Source of the DNA: Bradyrhizobium sp. BR 10289
GTDB taxonomy: Bacteria > Pseudomonadota > Alphaproteobacteria > Rhizobiales > Xanthobacteraceae
Assembly (NCBI RefSeq): GCF_019455385.1
Contig: NZ_JACOFR010000015.1
Span: 62,001-126,000, forward strand
Length of the DNA stretch: 64,000 nt
Reading direction: 5' to 3'
In this document: one piece after another, positions 1 through 7,381 of the stretch
How positions within the stretch are numbered: the stretch's first letter is position 1
Layout: the number at the start of each line of letters is the position of its first letter
Notes under the pieces: generated by a model
What the model was told of the DNA's origin: nothing
Seen by the model: only the letters and a program-made list of their open reading frames with translations
The model's database searches: none
Translations under genes and position numbers: made by a program

Positions 1-343
1 CGGCCAGTTCCGAGATCCAGTCGGCGAGACCGCGTTCGATCTTTTCCTGCCAGAGACCGAGCGTGTAGTTGTGGCGGCTTGGCCGGTCGTGAGCTTCGAG
101 GACGATGCCCGCGAGCGCGACGGCGTAGTGCTTGGTGCCTTGCGCGAGGAACCTCTCCGCGATGCCGCGCTGATCGAGCAGCTCGATGGCCCGTGGATGC
201 AGACCGCTCGCGCGCGAGCCCTCCACCGCCTGGTCCGGACGCTTCTCGACGATCGCGACGTTCACGCCGGCCAGAGCCAGCTCGCCTGCCAGCATCAATC
301 CAGTCGGACCACCGCCGATGATGATCACGTCATGTTCGGTCAT
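1..343 (-). CDS. FAD-binding aromatic-ring-type monooxygenase, N-terminal fragment
   Basis: The gene starts at an ATG (complement of 341-343) and reads leftward off the window edge, so only about 114 N-terminal residues are visible. They begin MTEHDVIIIGGGPTGLMLAG, a dinucleotide-binding GxGxxG fold with the GGGPTGL signature of FAD-dependent phenol/aromatic hydroxylases (FAD_binding_3 type). A segment SRASGLHPRAIELLDQRGI follows at about residues 43-61, typical of the same family. Such enzymes hydroxylate aromatic rings using NAD(P)H and O2. The substrate cannot be inferred, because the substrate and C-terminal domains lie outside the window. Confidence 0.85.
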   Translation of the reverse strand, partial: MTEHDVIIIGGGPTGLMLAGELALAGVNVAIVEKRPDQAVEGSRASGLHPRAIELLDQRGIAERFLAQGTKHYAVALAGIVLEAHDRPSRHNYTLGLWQEKIERGLADWISELA

Positions 344-816
344 TCGCCACCCCGGGTTTGCCAGTGGGCCTGACTTCTACGGGTGAGGCGGGGTCTTGAA
401 GCAAGAGCCTTGCGCTCCACATATAAGAACTGGAAGGAAGCGCATGGGGTTGCGCGCCGCCCACCCTTCTCCATCGCTTCCGGTTCCCAAGACGATCGCA
501 TGCCGGCCCGGCAATCGCATGTGGCCCGCACGATGCAGCGGCGTCGGCAGTAGGCTCCCTCTCCCGCTTGCGGGGGAGGGTCGGGGTTGGGGGTGTCTCC
601 GCGTCGGGATTGTCGAGAATTGCGGAGAGGATCCCATTGCGGAAAGAGCCCTCACCCGCCGCGCGCGGGACGATGCTTCGCATCGCCCGGAGCGCGTCGG
701 CCTCTCCCGCAAGCGGGAGAGGCGGAGCCCCATGGACAATCCCCGTGAAATCCATTGCGATTGCGCGGCCCTGGAGGGAGCGGAGCGGCCCTCGCAAAAA
801 CTCGGCGTAAGCGCCT
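344..816. other. 473-bp intergenic region holding a palindromic repeat
   Basis: No convincing gene is present. Open frames on both strands here are short, low-complexity and overlap the repeat at 553-729. The part before 553 is upstream DNA of the leftward FAD monooxygenase and should hold its promoter, but no clear -35/-10 pair is visible. Confidence 0.6.
553..729. repeat. Family A intergenic palindromic element, copy 1
   Basis: The element has terminal inverted repeats: GGCTCC near 553 and GGAGCC ending at 729. Inside, CTCCCGCTTGCGGGGGAG lies on the left and CTCTCCCGCAAGCGGGAGAG on the right, and the middle carries a CCCTCACCC block. The same architecture (CTCTCCC end, CCTCACCC middle, GGGAGAGG end) occurs at 15037-15166 and 29292-29416. 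It is a diverged member of a rhizobial-type intergenic repeat and probably folds as RNA. Confidence 0.7.
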
Positions 817-1746
817 TTACGGCAACCCTCGCGCCTCCAGCTGATGCACCAGCAGTAGCGTCGGTTCGGCGAGACTTTCGCCCGACCCGTCCAGCCCGAA
901 CGCGGCCGCGATGCCGTCGCGGCTGCGCAGCAGGCTGGCGCGCGGGCAGTGGCCGGCGCCGCAGAGCGTCTTCTTCAAGGTCTCACCCTGCGCCACGATG
1001 CCGGCGGGATCGTCCGTGGCCCAGGCCAGCACGATCGGCACGTCGACATTGATGATGCCGGGGTAGACCGAACGCTTATCATATTGGGCGGCGTCGTCGC
1101 CGAGATAGGCCTTCACGCTTTCGCTCGCATCCTTGCCGGCGCGATAGATCCCCGACACCAGCACGACGCCTGCGACGTCGGCACTGTCGGTCTGGAACTC
1201 GGGATGCGCCAGCAGGGTCGCGACATGAAAGGCGCCGGCGCCATAGCCGACCGCGACGATCTCGCGGGCATCGCCGTTGAACAGGTCGATATTGCCGTGC
1301 ACCCAGGACAGCGCTGCCGCAACGTCGGTCGCCCCGATCGGCCACGCCGCCGACGGCGCCAGGCGATAGTTGACGCGCACGCCGATCATGTCGTTGCGTG
1401 CGGCAAAGCACATGGCCTGGTCCTGCATCTCGCGCGCGAGGTCCGGCGCGCCGCGGTCGCCGGTAAAGGTGTCGCCGGCCACGAACAGCAACACCGGCCG
1501 CGGCGTATCCGCCTTGGTCGCGCTGGCCGCGATGTCGAGCACATTGGCCTCGCTCTCGCCGTAACGAAGGCCGCGCGAGAAGGTGACCTGCTCGCACAGC
1601 CGCGCGGTGCCGCCGGCGATGGTGTCGGAATCGGTGAGGCCCGTCAGGACGAGATCGGACGGCATACCCGGGCGCATCGGCACCGGGCCATGCGCGGAGG
1701 CGGTCGTGACGGTCAGAACAAGCAAAAATGCGAGATAATTCTTCAT
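817..1746 (-). CDS. Secreted alpha/beta-hydrolase-like protein lacking the nucleophile serine
   Basis: This encodes 309 residues if the ATG at 1746 is used. That start gives a clean signal peptide, MKNYLAFLLVLTVTTASAHG; an upstream start at 1770 would add eight residues. The middle resembles carboxylesterase/kynurenine-formamidase-type folds: VNYRLAPSAAWP, then DVAAALSWVHGNI, then VGYGAGAFHVATLLAHP. The usual nucleophile elbow G-x-S-x-G reads G-Y-G-A-G, and the oxyanion-hole HGG region reads VAGD. Both changes argue against ordinary esterase activity. It is predicted periplasmic, and function is unknown. It may be a binding-only relative or use a different chemistry. Confidence 0.75.
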   Translation of the reverse strand: MKNYLAFLLVLTVTTASAHGPVPMRPGMPSDLVLTGLTDSDTIAGGTARLCEQVTFSRGLRYGESEANVLDIAASATKADTPRPVLLFVAGDTFTGDRGAPDLAREMQDQAMCFAARNDMIGVRVNYRLAPSAAWPIGATDVAAALSWVHGNIDLFNGDAREIVAVGYGAGAFHVATLLAHPEFQTDSADVAGVVLVSGIYRAGKDASESVKAYLGDDAAQYDKRSVYPGIINVDVPIVLAWATDDPAGIVAQGETLKKTLCGAGHCPRASLLRSRDGIAAAFGLDGSGESLAEPTLLLVHQLEARGLP

Positions 1747-1880
1747 GATGTTATCGGCCTTGTGCGCCATAATGGCGCGCGCTTGGGGCCTGTCTTCTCT
1801 ATTCGCCTTATTAGTTGCAGATTTCGATTAGTGGTGGGCCTTGAGGCGATTTGACGGCACCCCGTACTTGCGAGCGCGGC

Positions 1881-2414
1881 TCAATTCCCCGGCTGGAACG
1901 TGCAATCCGCCCCGCTGCCGTCCTTCCGCCTGATCGCATTGGGGTCGATCGTGCAGCTGAGCTTGGCGAGGCTCTCGAAGTTCGATCCGGCTGCGCCATC
2001 GGCGGGAACGCCGGCCAGCGCTTCGGTGGCGAAGATCTCGTTGGCGGTTGAGCCGTTCACTGTCTTCGTCTTCTTGCCGAAGGTCACTTCGCAATTGCGA
2101 ATGGTGATGTCGACATTGCCGGTGCGGCAGACGATCCGGTCGGCCGTCACCACGATCGGCTTCTTGTAGGGGATGTCGGCATTGGCGGCGAACAGCATGG
2201 CCACCGCCTTCTTCTCAGGGCCCGTCAGATCCGGCGACAGCGGCGCGATCACGCCCGCCAGCGCCAGCGCGGTGGAGCCCGAGACCCTTGGTGGGTGTCG
2301 CGGCGTGGGCGCCGGCGACATGGGATGACCCGCAAGAACGAGGGCGCAGGCGACGATCGCTCGACCCGATTTCACCCGATCGGCCCCGTCCCGCGTTGCC
2401 TGGCTGTTGCCCAT
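1881..2414 (-). CDS. Hypothetical protein, possibly exported
   Basis: This is a 177-residue protein starting at an ATG preceded by GGAGGGGCGC, a good ribosome binding site. The N-terminus has basic residues followed by a modest hydrophobic stretch (AIVACALVLAG), which could be a signal sequence or anchor. The C-terminal half contains two cysteine-bearing segments, RIVCRTGNVDITIRNCEVTF and KLSCTIDPNA, then CTFQPGN at the end. This pattern suggests a disulfide-bonded periplasmic domain. I do not recognise a family. Neighbouring genes give no functional hint. Confidence 0.6.
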   Translation of the reverse strand: MGNSQATRDGADRVKSGRAIVACALVLAGHPMSPAPTPRHPPRVSGSTALALAGVIAPLSPDLTGPEKKAVAMLFAANADIPYKKPIVVTADRIVCRTGNVDITIRNCEVTFGKKTKTVNGSTANEIFATEALAGVPADGAAGSNFESLAKLSCTIDPNAIRRKDGSGADCTFQPGN

Positions 2415-2604
2415 GCGCCCCTCCTGCCGGTCCGTTCAATCTAGCATGCCCCCCGATTTGAAAGGCAAGGCCGGGGCGGGGCCCAGTTGCGCGAAGCGGC
2501 GTTTTGCACCTGTGTATCAGACGCTTGCGGGAGGCGACCTCGCGTCATGCCGGATGGCGGTTGCTACTGTGCATGGGGTTGTTTTCGCATTTTGTCTTGG
2601 ACGA

Positions 2605-3174
2605 TCAGGTCCGCTTCATCGTTCTGAACGTGACGGAGTAGCGGCGCGCCTCGACCGGCGGGATGCTGTGCTCCCATTGCGATCGGGCCTCTCCGTCCAT
2701 CAGGTAAAGCGAGCGCGGGAGAGCCGCGAGCGTGTAGCGCTCCCACTTGTCGCCGCTGCGGCGGCGGAAGCGAAATTTGCAAGCCGAGCCCAGCGACAGG
2801 CCGAGCACCTTGTCGAAATGCGGCTTGTCGCGATGCCAGCCGATGCCGACGCCGGCGTCATATTCGGTGCAGAGCACCTGCTGCACGCTGCCCTCTCTCA
2901 GCCCCGCCCAGGCCTCGACCTGGCGCGCAACTGGCCGCACCCAGTCCGGGATCGGCTCGGCTTCCGCGAGGCGCTGCAGCGCGTAATCGTAGCTATAGCC
3001 GAACCACGCCACCCGGCGGTTGCCCTCGAAGGCACCGAACTGGAAGCGCTGGAGCGGCAATGCCGCGATGCGGCCGATCAGCTCCCGCTCGGTGGCGGCG
3101 TCGATAAAATCATTCGTATGTCGGAGACCGGCCGGACTGGCGTCCGGCTCGGCGAACAAACCAAGCTGCGTCAT
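2605..3174 (-). CDS. AlkB-like 2-oxoglutarate/Fe(II) dioxygenase
   Basis: The protein has 189 residues and starts at an ATG directly after AAAGGGGAGGA. The double-stranded beta-helix signature is complete. The Fe(II) ligands are H114 and D116 in GWHRDKP and H169 in WEHSIPPVEARRYSVTFR, and the 2-oxoglutarate-binding arginines lie in the RRY...R segment. CTEYDAGVGIGWH precedes the first histidine, as in AlkB-type proteins. Members repair alkylated nucleic acid bases or demethylate other substrates in the cytoplasm. It lacks the longer N-terminal region of E. coli AlkB, so it is closer to short ALKBH-like proteins. The substrate is not assigned. Confidence 0.88.
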   Translation of the reverse strand: MTQLGLFAEPDASPAGLRHTNDFIDAATERELIGRIAALPLQRFQFGAFEGNRRVAWFGYSYDYALQRLAEAEPIPDWVRPVARQVEAWAGLREGSVQQVLCTEYDAGVGIGWHRDKPHFDKVLGLSLGSACKFRFRRRSGDKWERYTLAALPRSLYLMDGEARSQWEHSIPPVEARRYSVTFRTMKRT

Positions 3175-3254
3175 TCCTCCCCTTTCCGTGATGGAACCTA
3201 TTGGCGGCTGATGCGACTTATCTAGTGACGCGGAAAGTAACGTGCGAGGCTGTC

Positions 3255-3395
3255 ATGGCAGAGAAGCATACCGCCGATCCCACCGAGATCATGCGGGCAA
3301 CCGGTCATCCTGAACTTGAATACGCCGCCGGCTGGACCATCGCCGGTCTCGTCACCCTCGGCACCATCGTGGCCGCCTGGGTGTTCGCGATCTAA
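3255..3395 (+). CDS. Small single-span membrane protein (46 aa)
   Basis: The ATG at 3255 follows GCGAGG. The protein begins MAEKHTADPTEIMRATGHPE and ends in one hydrophobic helix, AGWTIAGLVTLGTIVAAWVFAI. An in-frame upstream start at 3201 has no better ribosome site. The length and N-terminal MAEKHT resemble the very small subunit-IV-like proteins of aa3 oxidases, but the match is too weak to name it. Its TAA overlaps the TAG of the convergent histidine kinase by three bases. Confidence 0.5.
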   Translation: MAEKHTADPTEIMRATGHPELEYAAGWTIAGLVTLGTIVAAWVFAI

Positions 3396-4978
3396 CCTGC
3401 GGGGAATTGCAGCTCGAAGGCCGCGCCCGTCTCGGTGGGCTTGAGCCTGATCGAGCCGCCATGGCTCGCCATCACCGCGCGCGCGATCGCCAATCCCATC
3501 CCCGTCCCGCCCTGGTCGCGGCGGGTGGTGAAGAACGCGTCAAAGATCCTGTCGCGGTTCGGCGCCGAGATCGGCTCGCCGTCATTGCTCACCGTCAGCA
3601 GCAGGGTCGTCCGTTCGTCCGCCGCCTCCAGCCGGATGGTCCCGGCCTTATGCCGCATCGCGTTGTCGGCGAGGTGCGATAGCACGATCAGCGCCTTCTC
3701 CGAGGACATGCCGATGGCCCGGTCGAGGCTGCCGCTGGCCTCGATGCGGCTCGCCGGAAACCGGCTCCGGAGGTCGGCGATGACGGGCGCGAGCTCGGTC
3801 CGCTCGTTCTGCGGCAGGCTCTCGGCGCGGGCCAGCTCGCGCAGCCGCTGCGCCATCGCCTCCAGCCGCTGTGTGTCGGCGAGGATGTTGGCGATGAACG
3901 TGTTCTGCTCGGCCGGCGTCAGGCTGCCGGCCTTGCCCTGAACCGAATCCTGCAGCAGCTCGGCGGCGCCCTTGATCGAGGTCAGCGGCGATTTCAGCTC
4001 GTGGGTGAGGTGGGCCGAGAAGGTCGCGATGTAGTCCGAGCGCCGCGCCAGCTGCTCGGCCATGCCGAGGAAGCTGTGCGAGAGCTGGGCGAACTCGCGC
4101 GTGCCGTAGTGCCGCAGCGGCTGGAACGCCTCGCGGTCGCCGCGCCCAATTCTGGCGGCGCGGTCGATCAGCTCGCGCATCGGCCGCGTGATGGTGCGCG
4201 AGAACACCAGGCCGATCGCGATGGTGCCGAGGATCACGGCGAGCCCGGCCAGCACGAACTTGGCCCGCTCCTGGTAGAGATGATCGAAAATGTTGCTCGG
4301 CGTCCGCGTGGTGTAGATCACGCCCGCGACGCGGTTGTTGACGATGACGGGCATCGCCGAGAACACGTGCACGCCGAGGCCGCGGCTGAAGGAATAGATC
4401 GGCGGCGGCGGCTTGTCCGGCACGCGGTTGCGCAAGGTCGCCCGGTATTGCCCGTGCAGCGCATCCGCGACTTCCTCGATATGGGCGAGCGACTGCCCGA
4501 CCTCCTGCCGCCCGGCGATCACGACGCCCTGCGGATCGAGGATGCGAAAGCCCGCCAGCGTCACCTTCTGGGTTTCGCGGATGATTGGCGTCAGCTTCGC
4601 GCCGATCTCGACATAGGCCGCTTGCGCTGCTTGCGGCGCGGGCAGCGCGTCCGGCCGCCGCCGCAGCAGGTCGTTGGCGGTGAGGTCGAGCGCGGGCCGG
4701 ATCGGCGTGACCTGGTCGCCGGGATCGGGCAGCACGTTCGGCGGCACCTCGGCGCCGAGCACGAGGCCGCTGTCGAGCCTCGCCGTGATCTCCTGCGCAT
4801 AGATCGTCGCCAGCACACGGCTCTGCGCGATCAGCTCGGCCTGTGTCTGGCGGATCAGCTGGTTATCGTAGAGGCGGAAGAAGAACAGGCCGACCAGCGG
4901 CAGCACGCCGACGGTCGCCAGCACCGTGAAGATCACGAGGGTGAGCGAGGGCCGCCATTTGTCGGGCGCCGCGCTCAT
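3392..4978 (-). CDS. Membrane sensor histidine kinase (HAMP, HisKA, HATPase)
   Basis: The protein has 528 residues. A transmembrane helix lies at about 12-36, followed by a periplasmic sensor region of about 200 residues, a second helix at about 241-260 and a HAMP linker beginning RTITRPMREL. The H-box contains phospho-acceptor H326 in THELKSPLTSIKGAAELL. Downstream are N-box DNAMRH and G-boxes FDAFFTTRRDQGGTGMGLAIARA. The start ATG overlaps the regulator stop by four bases (ATGA), indicating translational coupling with the upstream response regulator. The ligand is unknown. The pairing with a DUF4173 membrane protein resembles CreBC-type or envelope-sensing arrangements, but this is only inferred. 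Confidence 0.92.
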   Translation of the reverse strand: MSAAPDKWRPSLTLVIFTVLATVGVLPLVGLFFFRLYDNQLIRQTQAELIAQSRVLATIYAQEITARLDSGLVLGAEVPPNVLPDPGDQVTPIRPALDLTANDLLRRRPDALPAPQAAQAAYVEIGAKLTPIIRETQKVTLAGFRILDPQGVVIAGRQEVGQSLAHIEEVADALHGQYRATLRNRVPDKPPPPIYSFSRGLGVHVFSAMPVIVNNRVAGVIYTTRTPSNIFDHLYQERAKFVLAGLAVILGTIAIGLVFSRTITRPMRELIDRAARIGRGDREAFQPLRHYGTREFAQLSHSFLGMAEQLARRSDYIATFSAHLTHELKSPLTSIKGAAELLQDSVQGKAGSLTPAEQNTFIANILADTQRLEAMAQRLRELARAESLPQNERTELAPVIADLRSRFPASRIEASGSLDRAIGMSSEKALIVLSHLADNAMRHKAGTIRLEAADERTTLLLTVSNDGEPISAPNRDRIFDAFFTTRRDQGGTGMGLAIARAVMASHGGSIRLKPTETGAAFELQFPAG

Positions 4979-5679
4979 GCCTCTGTCTCGCAGCGGCCGA
5001 GCTTGAAGCCGACGCCGTGGATGGTCTCGATCACGTTCTCGCAATTTTGCGCCGCAAGCTTGGCGCGGATGTTGCGGATGTGGCTGTCGATGGTGCGGTC
5101 GGAGACCTGGATGTTGAGCTGGTAGGCCGCCCGCATCAGCTGCTCGCGGTTGAACACCGAGGTCGGCCGGGTCAGAAACGCGCGCAGGATGCCGAACTCG
5201 ATCGCGGTCAGCTTCAGCGGCGTGCCGGCGAAGGTCGCGACATGCTGCTCGGGATCGATCAGGAGACCCCCTTGCGACAGCGCGGCCGTACCGGTCTTGG
5301 CCTCGCCGTTGCGTGGGGAGAGCCGGCGCAGGATGACATTGACGCGTGCGACCAGCTCGCGCGGGCTGAACGGCTTTGTCACGTAATCGTCGCCGCCGAT
5401 CTCGAGGCCAAGGATGCGGTCGATCTCCTCGTCGCGCGCCGACAGGAACAGGATCGGCACGTCGGAGCTCTTGCGGACTTCCCGGCAGACGTCGAGGCCG
5501 TCGAACTCGGGCATGCCGATGTCGAGCACGATCAGATCGGGCCTGTCGGCGGCAAAGCGGGCGAGCGCCTCCTTGCCGTCGCGGGCCTCGATCACGTCCA
5601 TGCCGGCCTTCTTCAGCGCGACACGGATGACCTCGCGGATGTGGCCCTCGTCGTCGACGATGAGAATGCGATGCGCCAA
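4975..5679 (-). CDS. OmpR-family response regulator
   Basis: The protein has 234 residues. The receiver domain (about 1-120) has the acidic pair D9/D10, phospho-acceptor D53 in VLDIGMPEFDG and the conserved lysine in VTKPFSPRE. The C-terminal winged helix (about 140-230) includes LTAIEFGILRAFLTRP, SDRTIDSHIRNIRAKL and IETIHGVGFKL, typical of OmpR/PhoB regulators. It lies between the DUF4173 gene (19 bp gap) and the kinase (4-bp overlap), so the three form one leftward operon. It probably binds the promoter upstream of 7204. Confidence 0.93.
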   Translation of the reverse strand: MAHRILIVDDEGHIREVIRVALKKAGMDVIEARDGKEALARFAADRPDLIVLDIGMPEFDGLDVCREVRKSSDVPILFLSARDEEIDRILGLEIGGDDYVTKPFSPRELVARVNVILRRLSPRNGEAKTGTAALSQGGLLIDPEQHVATFAGTPLKLTAIEFGILRAFLTRPTSVFNREQLMRAAYQLNIQVSDRTIDSHIRNIRAKLAAQNCENVIETIHGVGFKLGRCETEA

Positions 5680-5698
5680 GATGATCTCCGCCTCCCTG

Positions 5699-7204
5699 TC
5701 AGCCAGCCGGCTGACGTGCCGCCTGTGCCTCGAGCCTGCGCCCGAGCCGCCAGTTCCGGAAGCCCCAGCTTCGCCAGGTGAGATCCTGGCGCTGCTGTTC
5801 TACAAGGCGGTCGCGGCGCGACACAAGGCAGCTCTCCGGCGTGCCGGGCCGGAGCATGAAAGCCTTGTCGATGGCAGGCAGCGCCTGCGGCCCCAGCGTC
5901 AGGAGATAGTTGATGTCGACCTGCACGCCTTCGCCCGATGCTTCCCGGCTGTGGGAAACATTGTAGTCGGCAATGAGTGCGTCGAAGTTCATCAGCGAGC
6001 AACCATAGAGCACGATCATTAACGCGATCAGATTGGCGCTGATCAGCCACCGGTTGGGCCGGTCGAGCGCGATACGGGCCACGATCAGGATCAGGCCGAG
6101 CGCCACCAGCCCCATCCAGATGAAGGCCGCGATACGCCAATATGTCAGCATGTAGATGTCGACGTAGAGATCGAGGCGGAGGATAGAGGAGGCGACCAGG
6201 AGCACGTTCTGCCCGACCCAGAGATACACCAGCGGCCGGATCACGTTCGACTTCTCCGCCGCGCCCCCCGGACGCATTGCCACCAGCACGAAGGCGGCGG
6301 CGAGCAGGGCGGTCGCGATCAGCGGATAGGCGCCGCGATGGGCATAGGCCGCATAAGTCATGTTCGCGGGGAGCGCGACATGGCCCCAGAGATAGATGCC
6401 ATCGAGAATGGACTGCGCCGCGAACAGCAGGTTGAACAGGATCAGCGAGCGCAGGATGGTCGAGGGGCCGAGGAATTCCGCCGAGACGATGGGGGCTGCG
6501 GGCGGGAGCGGCGGCGGCACGGGTCGATCTGCAACATCGGTGGTGACGACCGTCTTGCGCCGCCAGCGCACATGGATGAACGGCCAGACCAGTGCCAGCA
6601 TCATGATCCAGAACAGCGCGCGCGGGATGCTGATGTATTCGAGGATGAGCTTTGGATTGAGCAGGGCGACCCACTGCTCGATCACCGGATTGGCCGCGGC
6701 GAACAGCGCGACAAAGACGGTGCTGAGCGCTGCCGGGAGCAGCCAGAGCGCGATGCCGCGGGTGAACGCCGACATGTCGAACAGCTGGCGCGCATCGAGC
6801 AAAAACCGGAAGGGGCCGAGCAAGACAAGATTTCCTAGCGCGCGGGCACGCTCGCCAAGCCCGTTCGCATCGGGGTTGGTTGCGACTAGAAGCGCAATGA
6901 CCAACGCCATGGTGAGGATCAGGAACGACAGCGCGTTGAGCTCTTCGACGGCCGGCACGAGGCCGGCGGCGAGAACGGCCGCGCTGATGACGGCGCGCCG
7001 TTGATCCAGGGCCGCGTGATTGAACAGCACCGATACGCAAGCCAACGCAATCGCAAACAGCGTCAGCGACAGCCCGATCCGCTCGCCATAGAACAGCCAG
7101 TCGGCGAGCCCGGCCAGCGCCAGCGCAAGGCCGACCTTGGTTGGGATCGAGGAATGCCTGATCGGATGGAGTTCCGCTGCGATCGTCGAAGCCAGGCTCG
7201 TCAT
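5699..7204 (-). CDS. DUF4173/DUF4153-type polytopic membrane protein
   Basis: The protein has 501 residues from the ATG at 7204, with AAAGG upstream; an in-frame GTG at 7237 is an alternative. It has roughly a dozen hydrophobic helices from the N-terminus to about residue 420, then a soluble C-terminal tail rich in arginine (RRDRLVEQQRQDLTWRSWGFRNWRLGRR). The combination, including the NxDANGLGERAR loop after the early helices and LDLYVDIYMLTYWRIAAF late, fits the DUF4173 family. It is the first gene of the operon with the two-component pair, so it may be a membrane partner or accessory of the signalling system. Its biochemical role is unknown. Confidence 0.8.
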   Translation of the reverse strand: MTSLASTIAAELHPIRHSSIPTKVGLALALAGLADWLFYGERIGLSLTLFAIALACVSVLFNHAALDQRRAVISAAVLAAGLVPAVEELNALSFLILTMALVIALLVATNPDANGLGERARALGNLVLLGPFRFLLDARQLFDMSAFTRGIALWLLPAALSTVFVALFAAANPVIEQWVALLNPKLILEYISIPRALFWIMMLALVWPFIHVRWRRKTVVTTDVADRPVPPPLPPAAPIVSAEFLGPSTILRSLILFNLLFAAQSILDGIYLWGHVALPANMTYAAYAHRGAYPLIATALLAAAFVLVAMRPGGAAEKSNVIRPLVYLWVGQNVLLVASSILRLDLYVDIYMLTYWRIAAFIWMGLVALGLILIVARIALDRPNRWLISANLIALMIVLYGCSLMNFDALIADYNVSHSREASGEGVQVDINYLLTLGPQALPAIDKAFMLRPGTPESCLVSRRDRLVEQQRQDLTWRSWGFRNWRLGRRLEAQAARQPAG

Positions 7205-7217
7205 GTGCAAATGACCT

Positions 7218-7240
7218 TTCGTGATGTGTGGCATCACGAA
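7218..7240. promoter_or_regulatory. Inverted repeat upstream of the DUF4173 operon
   Basis: A perfect 9-bp inverted repeat, TTCGTGATG and CATCACGAA, is separated by five bases (TGTGG). It ends 14 bp before the ATG at 7204. This position suits an operator or leader hairpin and favours the 7204 start over the GTG at 7237, which would place the repeat inside the gene. Confidence 0.5.
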
Positions 7241-7381
7241 GTCTGACCGCCTCTTGTGCAGAAGGCGGGATCATCGTCTGCACGGTTTCAGGAGTCTTTT
7301 GCAGTTTTCGTGCAGGCGCGCCTTTGCCTCTCGCGCGGCGTGAATCGCTTTGATAGGTGCGAAGCATTCACCACTCCTCCC

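Noticed and set aside
330..797. A 155-residue leftward frame in the first intergenic region
   Set aside because: Most of it is encoded by the palindromic element at 553-729, and no ribosome site precedes it.
5613..7367. A 584-residue leftward frame overlapping the DUF4173 gene in another frame
   Set aside because: It lacks hydrophobic segments and is rich in arginine and proline, as expected for a frame shadow of a membrane protein gene.
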